Shown: positions 1 to 6,254 of the stretch, piece after piece
Layout: each line of letters opens with the position of its first letter
Position numbering within the stretch: the stretch's first letter is position 1
DNA from: Gammaproteobacteria bacterium
GTDB lineage: Bacteria > Pseudomonadota > Gammaproteobacteria > SZUA-229
Length of the DNA: 7,784 nt
NCBI GenBank assembly: GCA_029879605.1
Contig: JAOUQA010000083.1
Location: 1 to 7,784 of the forward strand
Direction: 5' to 3'
The notes under the pieces: model-generated
What the model was told of the DNA's origin: nothing
Database searches by the model: none
Seen by the model: the letters and a program-made list of their open reading frames with translations, nothing else
Translations under genes and position numbers: made by a program

Positions 1-83
1 GTATTTATTTTAAAGGATGACGGGATTATTGCTGTTCTTTATACACCCCCCTTGTTTATAAAATGAAAAAATGGAGAGCATGA

Positions 84-218
84 AATGATAAAATCAATGA
101 GGTTAATGCAAAGCGATATCTTGATTGCCTGACTACGGCAGATGCCCAGGATATTTATGCAAAGTATGGTTTTGTGAAAGCCAGTGCTGATGAGTTAAAG
201 CTTAAAGCAATTCCATAG
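84..218 (+). pseudogene. C-terminal remnant of a GNAT-family N-acetyltransferase
   Basis: An open frame of about 44 codons begins directly after a stop at 81-83 and ends at TAG 216-218. It has no start codon in a usable place. From about position 114 the translation reads RYLDCLTTADAQDIYAKYGF, which resembles the end of GNAT acetyltransferases, where a Thr/Ala-Asp-Ala segment is followed by a Tyr-x-Lys-Tyr-Gly-Phe motif on the last helix and strand of the acetyl-CoA fold. The N-terminal strands and the acetyl-CoA pyrophosphate loop are absent, and no upstream frame supplies them, so most of the gene has been lost. A terminator-like hairpin follows 18 bp later, as expected at the end of a once intact gene. 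The original substrate cannot be told. The match is short, so this is a moderate call. Confidence 0.5.
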
Positions 219-236
219 CCGAGTACTCAATCTAAT

Positions 237-280
237 AAAGGGCCGGGTTTGTTATTCTGGGAAAATAGCCCCGGCTCTTT
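237..280 (+). terminator. Terminator-like hairpin after the GNAT remnant
   Basis: The left arm AAAGGGCCGGG (237-247) pairs with CCCGGCTCTTT (270-280), with one mismatch, around a loop of about 22 nt. The TTT at the end of the right arm is the only T-run. The loop is long and the T-tract short, so it may be weak, but it sits just after the stop of the acetyltransferase remnant. Confidence 0.45.
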
Positions 281-316
281 ATGTTTCTTATGTTTTGATC
301 GCACAAAAACTGTGTT

Positions 317-343
317 TTGACTCCTGTTGATGTATGGTACTCT
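317..343 (+). promoter_or_regulatory. Possible sigma-70 promoter for the DJ-1-family gene
   Basis: TTGACT (317-322) resembles a -35 box. TGGTACTCT (336-343 and the base before) gives an extended -10-like element with TACTCT at 338-343. Spacing is 15 bp, shorter than ideal. It would give a leader of about 105 nt. Weak call based on consensus only. Confidence 0.25.
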
Positions 344-445
344 CATCGCCTGGTGATTAAGAATTAATATGTAATTGCCGGGTGTATACAGGCTAATCTA
401 AGTGTATATATCGTAAAGTCGAGCTTGAATCTATTTGTTTACTCT

Positions 446-449
446 GGAG
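446..449 (+). promoter_or_regulatory. Shine-Dalgarno site fixing the DJ-1-family start
   Basis: GGAG lies 5 nt before ATG 455. It decides against the longer frame that would open at TTG 425, because no purine-rich site precedes that codon and the extra ten residues do not fit the family N-terminus. Confidence 0.7.
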
Positions 450-454
450 TACTT

Positions 455-1120
455 ATGTCAAAACACATTCTAATGATTGTAACCAGCCACAGCCATATTG
501 ATGATTCCCATGAAACTGGCATCTGGTTTGAAGAATTCTCTGTGCCATTCAACAGGTTTTTACAACAGGCTTACGAAGTAACCGTAATGAGTCCTGCTGG
601 TGGTGATGCGCCTTTAGATGCAAACAGTCTTGCTGAGTACCAGGCAACAGAAGACAATGAGCGCGCAATGCAGGCTTTAAAAGGATTGCCGGCACTAGGT
701 GATAATGTACTGGCCAGTGAATATGATGCGGTATTTTTTCCGGGGGGGCACGGCACCATGTTTGATTTGCCTGATAACCCGCATGTGCAGCGATTAATTC
801 ATGATTTTTACAACTCGGACAAACCAGTGGCATCTGTGTGTCATGGTCCTGCCTGCCTGGTAAATGTGAATAGTAATGGAGCCTCACTGGTAAAAGGTCG
901 CAAGGTAACAGCTTTTACCGATAGTGAAGAACGGGCAGTACAACTTGACCAGCTTATGCCGTTTTTACTTGAGTCTCGTTTGCGCGAACTGGGTGCGGAG
1001 TTTGTACCTGCTGATGACTGGGCAGATAATACCATTGTTGATGGTTCTCTGATTACTGGGCAGAATCCACAGTCCAGCGGTAGTGCAGCCGAGGCAATGG
1101 TTAAGATGCTGGAAGGTTGA
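455..1120 (+). CDS. DJ-1/PfpI-family protein, Hsp31/glyoxalase III type (class I glutamine amidotransferase-like)
   Basis: A cytoplasmic protein of 221 residues covering the whole DJ-1/PfpI fold. It opens with a Rossmann-like first strand (KHILMIVTS, residues 3-11). TGIWFEE (21-27) supplies the conserved acid, Glu27, corresponding to Glu30 of yeast Hsp31. The oxyanion region is FFPGGHGTMFD (94-104). The nucleophile elbow is SVCHGPA (127-133), with Cys129 and His130. FTDSEE (154-159) places Glu159 where yeast Hsp31 has Glu170. With all these residues present, a glutathione-independent glyoxalase (methylglyoxal to D-lactate) or related deglycase/chaperone role is likely from family knowledge; the exact substrate is not shown. 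The start is ATG 455 with GGAG 5 nt upstream. The gene appears to be transcribed alone. No strong terminator follows it. Confidence 0.9.
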   Translation: MSKHILMIVTSHSHIDDSHETGIWFEEFSVPFNRFLQQAYEVTVMSPAGGDAPLDANSLAEYQATEDNERAMQALKGLPALGDNVLASEYDAVFFPGGHGTMFDLPDNPHVQRLIHDFYNSDKPVASVCHGPACLVNVNSNGASLVKGRKVTAFTDSEERAVQLDQLMPFLLESRLRELGAEFVPADDWADNTIVDGSLITGQNPQSSGSAAEAMVKMLEG

Positions 1121-1179
1121 TTTGCTGGTTGAGAAGCCCTGAATTGAAGATTAAATACAAATATTTCAATGTGTTAGTG

Positions 1180-1231
1180 ATATTGAGTGACTGGTTTTAA
1201 TCACATGAGATGAATGAGCTATACTCAATAT
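1180..1231. repeat. Perfect 9-bp inverted repeat flanking a candidate promoter
   Basis: ATATTGAGT (1180-1188) and ACTCAATAT (1223-1231) are exact reverse complements 34 bp apart. They bracket a candidate promoter; the right arm overlaps its -10 box. The arrangement suits a dimeric regulator bound at two sites. No T-tract follows, so it is not an obvious terminator. Confidence 0.45.
1197..1225 (+). promoter_or_regulatory. Candidate promoter for the DUF3817 gene
   Basis: TATACT (1220-1225) matches a sigma-70 -10 box. TTAATC (1197-1202) sits 17 bp upstream as a poor -35 box. Transcription would begin about 25 nt before the ATG at 1257. The -10 box overlaps one arm of the inverted repeat at 1180-1231. 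Confidence 0.35.
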
Positions 1232-1256
1232 TTTTGTTGCAAGGTAAGAAAAAGTT

Positions 1257-1553
1257 ATGCTGAATATGTTTAGAAAATTAAGCCTGATCGAAGGCTTATC
1301 TTTAATTACGCTATTATTTATCGCTATGCCGGCGAAGTACCAGTTTGGTATTGCAGATGTGATCTGGCCAGTTGGCATGGTGCATGGTGTGCTCTGGCTG
1401 GCATATGTTGTTTTATCGCTGCTGGTCAGCCATAAACAGAACTGGTCAGTGATGTTCTGGCTGTTGGTGTTGTTTGCATCCGTGATTCCTTTTGCCTGTT
1501 TCTTCCTGGATTCAAAATTAAAGCAGGATCTGGTGCCGATGGAGCAGGCTTGA
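1257..1553 (+). CDS. DUF3817-family small integral membrane protein
   Basis: A protein of 98 residues and uncharacterised biochemical role. It shows the conserved pattern of the DUF3817 family: Ile-Glu-Gly near the start (11-13), MPAKYQFG (24-31), and GMVHG (40-44). Three hydrophobic stretches (about 13-25, 37-58 and 63-84) predict an inner-membrane protein with a short soluble tail. The length fits the usual family size of roughly 90-110 residues. ATG 1257 is preceded by AAGG (1241-1244), a rather distant ribosome site at 12 nt; the in-frame ATG at 1266 is an alternative start. The gene is flanked by its own candidate promoter and a strong terminator, so it is probably a single-gene unit. 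Family assignment is fairly secure; function is unknown. Confidence 0.85.
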   Translation: MLNMFRKLSLIEGLSLITLLFIAMPAKYQFGIADVIWPVGMVHGVLWLAYVVLSLLVSHKQNWSVMFWLLVLFASVIPFACFFLDSKLKQDLVPMEQA

Positions 1554-1577
1554 TAGCATTTTTATAAGATTCTGTAG

Positions 1578-1605
1578 AATAGCCACAGACCGTGGCTATT
1601 TTTTT
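1578..1605 (+). terminator. Intrinsic terminator after the DUF3817 gene
   Basis: AATAGCCAC (1578-1586) pairs perfectly with GTGGCTATT (1592-1600) around a 5-nt loop (AGACC) and runs into a T-tract (1599-1605). It lies 25 bp past the stop codon. Confidence 0.85.
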
Positions 1606-1700
1606 AATAATAAATAAGTAGTCATGATCACAAAATAATATAAGCCTGTCATTTTCTGGATGGGTATTGGCTTTTATAAGGCTTTTGCTGGCGTGATAGC

Positions 1701-1706
1701 TATAAT
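1701..1706 (+). promoter_or_regulatory. Possible -10 box of the yadGH operon
   Basis: A perfect TATAAT lies 37 bp before the ATG at 1743. No good -35 box stands 16-18 bp upstream; AAGGCT (1678-1683) is the base at 17-bp spacing. Two copies of GGCTTTT (1669-1675 and 1680-1686) lie just upstream. An activator-dependent promoter would fit, but this is a weak call. Confidence 0.35.
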
Positions 1707-1742
1707 GATGTTTGTATTTAACGGGGTTACTAAAAAAATAAT

Positions 1743-2663
1743 ATGTCCTCAATAGTTTCAATTTCCAGACTTTCAAAAGTATATGCCAGTGGTCATCATG
1801 CATTAAAAGATGTAAGTCTCGATATTAAGTCGGGTGAGATTGTGGCTTTACTTGGTCCAAACGGAGCAGGTAAAACGACATTGATATCAGCTATCTGTGG
1901 CATTGTTAATCCCAGTTCAGGTTCGGTAACAGTGGATGGTTACGATATTGTTGATGATTATCGTATTACTCGCAGCTTGATTGGCCTTGTTCCCCAGGAG
2001 CTTACGCTTGGTTCATTTGATACTGTCTGGGATACGCTATGTTTTAGTCGGGGTCTTTTTGGCAAACAACCGGCGCCAGATTTTATTGAGCAATTACTCA
2101 AAGATTTGTCACTATGGGATAAAAAAGACAGTGAGTTGATGACCTTATCAGGAGGTATGAAACGGCGCGTGCTGATTGGTAAAGCACTGGTACATGAACC
2201 CAGGGTTCTTTTTCTTGATGAGCCGACAGCTGGTGTCGACGTGGAACTACGTAAAGACATGTGGGAACTGGTGCGTAAGTTACGTGAATCAGGTGTAACT
2301 ATTGTTTTAACGACACATTATATAGAAGAAGCAGAGGAAATAGCTGATCGAGTAGGGGTGATTAATAATGGTGAGTTATTGCTGATTGACGATAAACAGG
2401 CGTTGATGCAGAAACTTGGCAAAAAACAGGTGGTAGTGGAATTAAAAGAAACTGTTGCCCAGTTGCCTGAGATTCTAAGTAAGTGGTCACTGGAATTATC
2501 AGATGATGGGCAAAGAATTACCTATAGTTACGATCCGCGTAATCAGCATACGGGTATAGCCGGATTATTAAGTGCGATTAGTGATGCCGGTTTATTGCTC
2601 AAGGATATCCAGACATCACAAAGTTCACTGGAGGAAATTTTTATCAACCTGGTAAAAAAATAA
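1743..2663 (+). CDS. yadG: ABC-2 type exporter ATP-binding protein, YadG-like
   Basis: A cytoplasmic ATPase subunit of 306 residues that would power the permease encoded immediately downstream. All nucleotide-binding motifs are present in order: Walker A GPNGAGKTT (38-46), Q-loop Gln85 in GLVPQE, signature LSGGMKRR (135-142), Walker B VLFLDEP (155-161) with catalytic Glu160, and switch His192 in TTHYIEEAEE. The C-terminal part (about 225-306) is the extension typical of ABC-2 exporters and ends with SLEEIFINLVKK. Length and motif surroundings match E. coli YadG (about 308 residues), including the shared LSGGMKRR and DEPTAGVD segments. The exported substrate is unknown. The ribosome site is weak: only A-rich sequence directly precedes ATG 1743. 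An operon with the next gene is nearly certain from the 2-nt gap. Confidence 0.93.
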   Translation: MSSIVSISRLSKVYASGHHALKDVSLDIKSGEIVALLGPNGAGKTTLISAICGIVNPSSGSVTVDGYDIVDDYRITRSLIGLVPQELTLGSFDTVWDTLCFSRGLFGKQPAPDFIEQLLKDLSLWDKKDSELMTLSGGMKRRVLIGKALVHEPRVLFLDEPTAGVDVELRKDMWELVRKLRESGVTIVLTTHYIEEAEEIADRVGVINNGELLLIDDKQALMQKLGKKQVVVELKETVAQLPEILSKWSLELSDDGQRITYSYDPRNQHTGIAGLLSAISDAGLLLKDIQTSQSSLEEIFINLVKK

Positions 2664-2665
2664 TT

Positions 2666-3427
2666 ATGAATATCCATGCCATAAGAGTTATTTATAAATA
2701 TGAGATGTTACGTTTCAGGAATACACTGTTACAGAGTTTTGCCTCACCGGTAATTTCAACGGCCCTGTACTTTATTGTGTTTGGTTCTGCAATTGGCTCG
2801 CGCATTGAAACAATTGATGGTATTTCATATGGGGCATTTATCGTACCTGGTTTGATGATGCTGACATTATTGACGCAGAGCATATCCAATGCTTCATTCG
2901 GTATCTTTTTTCCAAAGTTCACTGGAACTATATATGAAGTTATGTCAGCGCCGATTTCATTTTTTGAAATTCTTATTGGCTATGTAGGTGCTGCTGCAAC
3001 AAAATCATTGATTATTGGGCTGGTTATTCTGGTGACAGCTGATTTTTTTGTGCCATTACATATTGAGCATCCAGTGTGGATGACGGTTTTCCTGGTGCTT
3101 ACCTGTATTTCGTTTAGTTTATTTGGTTTTATTATTGGGCTATGGGCAACTAATTTCGAAAAACTTCAGCTTATTCCTATGCTGGTGATTACGCCCCTGG
3201 TATTCCTGGGTGGCAGTTTTTATACCATCGATATGCTGCCACCTGCCTGGCAGACCGTATCATTATTTAACCCGGTTGTTTATTTGATTAGTGGTTTTCG
3301 CTGGAGCTTTTTTGAGGTTTCTGATGTAAGTGTGGGTCTGAGTATGTTTATGGTGATTGTCTTTTTATTAATCTGCTTAGGCCTTGTATGGTGGATGTTT
3401 AAGACGGGTTATCGATTGAAGCAGTAA
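2666..3427 (+). CDS. yadH: ABC-2 type exporter permease, YadH-like
   Basis: An inner-membrane permease of 253 residues, predicted to form a homodimeric channel with two copies of the ATPase encoded just upstream. Six hydrophobic segments are visible, at about 25-44, 56-75, 101-126, 138-160, 168-187 and 224-246, the usual ABC-2 layout. Family landmarks include GSRIETIDGISY (44-55), FIVPGLMML (58-66), LVITPLVFLGGSFY (173-186) and LFNPVVYLISGFR (200-212); these resemble E. coli YadH (about 256 residues). ATG 2666 follows the yadG stop by 2 nt and lacks its own clear ribosome site, suggesting translational coupling. The substrate is unknown; drug, lipid or polysaccharide export are possibilities for the family. 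No good terminator with a T-tract follows. Confidence 0.92.
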   Translation: MNIHAIRVIYKYEMLRFRNTLLQSFASPVISTALYFIVFGSAIGSRIETIDGISYGAFIVPGLMMLTLLTQSISNASFGIFFPKFTGTIYEVMSAPISFFEILIGYVGAAATKSLIIGLVILVTADFFVPLHIEHPVWMTVFLVLTCISFSLFGFIIGLWATNFEKLQLIPMLVITPLVFLGGSFYTIDMLPPAWQTVSLFNPVVYLISGFRWSFFEVSDVSVGLSMFMVIVFLLICLGLVWWMFKTGYRLKQ

Positions 3428-3465
3428 TTAGTAGACTGGTATCCAGTAGCTGGCATAGCTACTAA
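3428..3465. repeat. Nested inverted repeats after yadH
   Basis: TTAGTAG (3428-3434) and CTACTAA (3459-3465) are exact reverse complements. Between them lie smaller palindromes, CTGG-TAT-CCAG and TAGCT-GGCAT-AGCTA. The RNA could form a branched hairpin right after the yadH stop. There is no T-run, so it may protect or end the mRNA in a factor-dependent way rather than act as an intrinsic terminator. Confidence 0.4.
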
Positions 3466-3627
3466 ATGTGAGCTGGTTCAATGATTGGATTCAGGCTTGT
3501 ATGTATATTTAAAACATCCTGATTATTCGAATGATAATAGTATTTATAACCTGATATATGACAGATTCAGGATGCAGTAATTATATATTCAGTGGATATA
3601 GGTAATGTTATCAGTCTGCATAAAGAG

Positions 3628-3649
3628 AGCCGGATTATATAATCAGGCT
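3628..3649. repeat. Imperfect 22-bp palindrome
   Basis: AGCC-G-GATTAT / ATAATC-A-GGCT is a palindrome with one mismatched pair and no central loop. A continuous twofold symmetric site of this size is more like a protein-binding operator than a terminator hairpin. Confidence 0.35.
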
Positions 3650-3757
3650 TCTATTCTAAAAGATGGTATTCATAGTTTTTCTTCAGAAGATCGGGGTTTA
3701 TTCAACGAATAACAGGCTGTATTTGTGATTAGGGTATGAAGACATTGTGTGATGTTT

Positions 3758-3778
3758 CAAAAGATTAATAATCTTTTG
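3758..3778. repeat. Perfect 9-bp inverted repeat with 3-bp centre
   Basis: CAAAAGATT (3758-3766), AAT, AATCTTTTG (3770-3778) is a perfect inverted repeat. It lies about 33 bp upstream of the candidate -35 box at 3811, a position fitting an operator or activator site. Confidence 0.4.
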
Positions 3779-3810
3779 CTAATAAACATTGAGTAATATC
3801 GGATATTTCA

Positions 3811-3840
3811 TTGAAAATTACCACATTAGAGCTATATATA
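3811..3840 (+). promoter_or_regulatory. Candidate sigma-70 promoter for the membrane protein/VWA operon
   Basis: TTGAAA (3811-3816) serves as -35 box. A TATATATA run (3833-3840) supplies -10 boxes at 16-18 bp spacing. The leader would be about 85-90 nt. A second TTGAAA (3883-3888) followed by TAGATA (3905-3910) is too close to the ribosome site to be the main promoter. Confidence 0.4.
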
Positions 3841-3930
3841 TCTGATCATGCGTGAAAATAAGAATTAAAACTGTACCAGTCTTTGAAAATATCTGACTAA
3901 ATAATAGATAAAACTACTTAGGAGCAACAG

Positions 3931-5322
3931 ATGAGTAATTTATATATATGGCCTGACATGCCATTTTTATCAATCACGGTGCTGGTTGTAGGCAGTATGG
4001 TGTTTCTCTATCTTGCTCGTGTTCCCATGCATTCTGCATTAAAAAGCCTTGATGAAGGGATAGCCGGTGGATTAACCAAGGCATCCAGCTGGATCAAGGG
4101 CGTTGTCGAGACAATGAGAGAGAAGAACAAGAAGGTATTGCTTGAATCAAGTATTGCCGATTGTGAGCAGAAAATAGCTCAGGAATTTAGACGTGTAGAG
4201 GCAGGATATACCAAGCATCTGGCTGATTATCCGGCATTGCATTTAAAGCTGGATGAGAGCATTGCTGTGATCGATTCAGATTTTAAAGAGTGTGGACAGG
4301 TTGTGCCAGAGGCGCCGGGCTGGAATGATGCTGTACAGTCAATAGCCAGTATAAAAGGCGTAGCTTCAGGTGATCGTGTAATTGAAAAAATGCTTAAAGA
4401 ATTACATAAATCTGCTGTTGAAGGTGAAAAAATGGCATTGGCTGAAATGCGTAAAACTGCAAATCAGCGTCATAAAATATTAAGTTCACTTGCACCAACC
4501 TGGAATAAAATTCTGAAGTCCATGGGTGAGGTGCAGAAGAAAGTTGCTCTTGTGCTGGAAACCAGTGGCAAAATTGAAAAGTATATGAGCGAGTACGAGA
4601 GCGTTCGGCACGGGGGTGAAGAATCAATAGACATGTTGTCATCAAAGGCGACCAAGTTGTTTGTTTTTGCCCTCCTGGTAATTGTTATCGCTGGATTCGG
4701 TGCATTTATCAACTTTAACCTGATTGCTTTACCAATGTCTGAGCTGGTGCCTGCTGGAACACGAGTGCTGGGTATGCAGGTATCAGATATATCTGCCCTG
4801 GTTATTGTAATGCTGGAAGTTGTGCTGGGTATATTTATGATGGAAGCGCTCGGTATTACAAATATTTTCCCTCAGATTAGTGGAATGACGATGGGGAAAC
4901 GACGTTTGTTATTATATGCGTCATTAATAGGTCTGTTTTTCCTGGCATCAGTAGAAGCAGCACTTGCTGTACTTCGTGAGCATATTGCTGCAACTAATGC
5001 TGCAACAACACAGGCGCTGGCAGGAAAAACTGCTACGACGGCAAGTGGCGAAAATTCCAATATAACTGTTATTGGGCAGGCAACTCTAGGCTTTGTTCTA
5101 CCATGGATTTTAGCAATGGTGGCAGTGCCCCTGGAAATGCTTATTGAGAGTAGTCAGCATGTGCTGAATAAAATACTGATACTGATTATCATAATGGTTG
5201 GTCACTTTATAGGTATGCTTGGACATATCATGAAAACAGTTATGAATATTGTTGTTCATATATATGACGCATATATTATAGTGCCGACTAAAATTGGTGA
5301 GATGTTTATTAAAAAAACGTAG
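3931..5322 (+). CDS. Unrecognised polytopic membrane protein with long helical cytoplasmic domain
   Basis: A protein of 463 residues that I do not recognise. One hydrophobic segment (about 11-29) is followed by a basic stretch (Arg30 to Lys68), which predicts that the next domain is cytoplasmic. Residues 35-240 look almost wholly helical and rich in Lys, Glu and Ala, without a visible catalytic motif; coiled-coil is likely. Further membrane segments lie at about 243-265, 286-306, 326-348, 384-405 and 414-434, with a hydrophobic tail to about 450. The loop at 349-383 is rich in Ala, Thr and Asn and would be periplasmic. The layout of one helix, a soluble domain and then a membrane bundle vaguely recalls scaffold or channel proteins, but no family is supported. 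ATG 3931 has a strong ribosome site, TAGGAG (3919-3924), 6 nt away. The downstream VWA lipoprotein gene follows after 15 nt and is probably a partner. Confidence 0.85.
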   Translation: MSNLYIWPDMPFLSITVLVVGSMVFLYLARVPMHSALKSLDEGIAGGLTKASSWIKGVVETMREKNKKVLLESSIADCEQKIAQEFRRVEAGYTKHLADYPALHLKLDESIAVIDSDFKECGQVVPEAPGWNDAVQSIASIKGVASGDRVIEKMLKELHKSAVEGEKMALAEMRKTANQRHKILSSLAPTWNKILKSMGEVQKKVALVLETSGKIEKYMSEYESVRHGGEESIDMLSSKATKLFVFALLVIVIAGFGAFINFNLIALPMSELVPAGTRVLGMQVSDISALVIVMLEVVLGIFMMEALGITNIFPQISGMTMGKRRLLLYASLIGLFFLASVEAALAVLREHIAATNAATTQALAGKTATTASGENSNITVIGQATLGFVLPWILAMVAVPLEMLIESSQHVLNKILILIIIMVGHFIGMLGHIMKTVMNIVVHIYDAYIIVPTKIGEMFIKKT

Positions 5323-5323
5323 C

Positions 5324-5329
5324 AAAAGG
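5324..5329 (+). promoter_or_regulatory. Shine-Dalgarno site deciding the lipoprotein start
   Basis: AAAAGG lies only 2 nt before ATG 5332 but 8 nt before ATG 5338. The second spacing is the usable one, so the protein probably starts at 5338. It begins 2 nt after the start of the intergenic gap, consistent with coupled translation. Confidence 0.5.
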
Positions 5330-5337
5330 CCATGGTT

Positions 5338-6012
5338 ATGATTAGTAGACATGTATATAAAATTATTTGTGGGTTGTTTGCAGTTATGATGTTGTCATCA
5401 TGTTCTGATAACAGACAATATGAAACAGCAATCTGCGCACTTGCGGATATTTCAGGAACCTATGCAAAAGAAAAGGAAAGCATGGTCAATATTATTAAGG
5501 CAGGCATTATTCCGAAAATGGTTCCAGGAGATAGCCTGTTTTTTATTACTATTGATAGCAGCAGTTATGACGAAGAGAATCTTAAAGGTAAGTTAACCCT
5601 GGATTACCGGCCATCTCAGGCAAATCAGCAAAGAGTGGCTTTTGCTGAATTGCTTGATGAATTTTCAAGTGGGTCAACAAGTTCAAAATATACAGATATT
5701 AGTGGTGCCATGATGCTATGTAGTGGTTACTTAAAAAGCACAATGGCAGGAACACAGGTCATGTTTATCTTTAGTGATATGAAAGAAGAGTTAAAGCCAG
5801 GGATTAAACGTAGTTTCAGTAAGGACGAGTTTGAAAATATGGATATTGCAGCTATGAATGTTATAAAACTTAACGAAGATAATACTGATCCACAGGTGTT
5901 TCGTTCTCGTATCAAGAAGTGGGAAAAACGCATAATGAAACATAGTGGAAAAAGCTGGAATGCAACGTTATCGCCGACTGACATTTCTGATTATATTGAT
6001 CAAATTAGATAA
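5338..6012 (+). CDS. Lipoprotein with a von Willebrand A (VWA)-like domain
   Basis: Predicted length is 224 residues from ATG 5338 (226 from ATG 5332). A basic N-terminus and hydrophobic stretch end in MLSSC, a good lipobox with Cys22 as the lipidated residue. Serine at +2 suggests outer-membrane sorting under E. coli Lol rules. The mature part begins with a hydrophobic strand carrying DISGT (37-41), the DxSxT first loop of a metal-ion dependent adhesion site (MIDAS). Thr119 in YTDISGA and Asp147 in FIFSDM occupy the places of the second and third MIDAS loops, each after a fitting strand or helix. A Mg-binding, protein-interacting VWA fold is therefore inferred; no enzyme motif is seen. The C-terminus (about 185-224) is charged and helical. 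The gene lies 15 nt after the polytopic membrane protein and is followed by a terminator, so the two form an operon. The ligand is unknown. Confidence 0.82.
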   Translation: MISRHVYKIICGLFAVMMLSSCSDNRQYETAICALADISGTYAKEKESMVNIIKAGIIPKMVPGDSLFFITIDSSSYDEENLKGKLTLDYRPSQANQQRVAFAELLDEFSSGSTSSKYTDISGAMMLCSGYLKSTMAGTQVMFIFSDMKEELKPGIKRSFSKDEFENMDIAAMNVIKLNEDNTDPQVFRSRIKKWEKRIMKHSGKSWNATLSPTDISDYIDQIR

Positions 6013-6040
6013 GTAAAATTAAGATATTTGGAAATAAAGG

Positions 6041-6070
6041 CCGCGCCCTGATACAGGGTGCGGTTTTTTT
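6041..6070 (+). terminator. Intrinsic terminator closing the membrane protein/VWA operon
   Basis: CCGCGCCCTG (6041-6050) pairs with CAGGGTGCGG (6054-6063), with one G-T wobble, around an ATA loop, followed by seven T (6064-6070). It lies 28 bp after the VWA gene stop and separates it from the receiver operon. Confidence 0.9.
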
Positions 6071-6137
6071 ATGGACGCTATAAAACTGTTGAAGTAATTC
6101 GTAGGTAAATAAATACCTGCTTACAGGCAAACATGAA

Positions 6138-6146
6138 TGGGATAAT
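6138..6146 (+). promoter_or_regulatory. Possible extended -10 promoter of the receiver operon
   Basis: TGGGATAAT gives a TGn extension followed by GATAAT (6141-6146). The -35 region at 17 bp (TGCTTA) is poor. Transcription would start about 100 nt before ATG 6255. The leader also contains a CCTG-CTTA-CAGG mini-hairpin just upstream and the palindrome AAACTAGTTT (6200-6209). Confidence 0.3.
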
Positions 6147-6254
6147 TTAATGAATAATTCAGTTACTTTTTAAAGGCTTTTTGTTTGCATACATGCACTA
6201 AACTAGTTTTACAAAATCGATATTTAAGTAGAACTATGAGGTTAAAACCATATT

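Larger units (their letters stand above)
3428..3930. other. Gene-free 503-bp AT-rich region
   Basis: No convincing protein gene is seen on either strand. The stretch holds three palindromic elements (3428-3465, 3628-3649, 3758-3778), several loosely related copies of a TTCAGG motif, a candidate promoter (3811-3840) and the strong ribosome site of the next gene. A 35-codon frame (3605-3712) has only a poor ribosome site and is not called as a gene. Confidence 0.5.

Noticed and set aside
1..66. Open frame from the window edge to a stop at 64-66, possibly the end of an upstream gene
   Set aside because: Only 21 codons with no recognisable motif; an open run of this length is common by chance.
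425..454. Upstream extension of the DJ-1-family gene from TTG 425
   Set aside because: No ribosome site precedes it, and the family N-terminus begins naturally at ATG 455, which has GGAG 5 nt upstream.
549..887. Antisense frame of 112 codons within the DJ-1-family gene
   Set aside because: The opposite strand encodes a clear family protein with all active-site residues; the antisense product is His/Pro-rich and without motif.
1426..1803. Antisense frame of 125 codons spanning the DUF3817 end, the terminator and the yadG start
   Set aside because: It crosses a strong terminator and two real genes, has no ribosome site worth noting, and shows no domain.
3428..3465. Inverted repeats after yadH as an intrinsic terminator
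   Set aside because: No T-run follows and the stem is AT-rich, so it is listed only as a repeat.
3605..3712. 35-codon frame beginning ATG 3605 in the gene-free region
   Set aside because: Its ribosome site (ATAGG) is poor and close, it overlaps a palindrome, and the predicted peptide has no recognisable feature.
3931..5322. Membrane protein considered as a MotA/TolQ/ExbB-type motor or the Zorya ZorA component
   Set aside because: The membrane bundle lacks the recognisable TolQ/MotA core pattern, the soluble domain precedes rather than follows the bundle, and no ZorB, ZorC or ZorD gene is adjacent.
5110..5352. Antisense frame rich in His and Asn opposite the membrane protein C-terminus
   Set aside because: The composition is what results from reading hydrophobic codons (ATT, ATG, GTT) backwards; it is a shadow.
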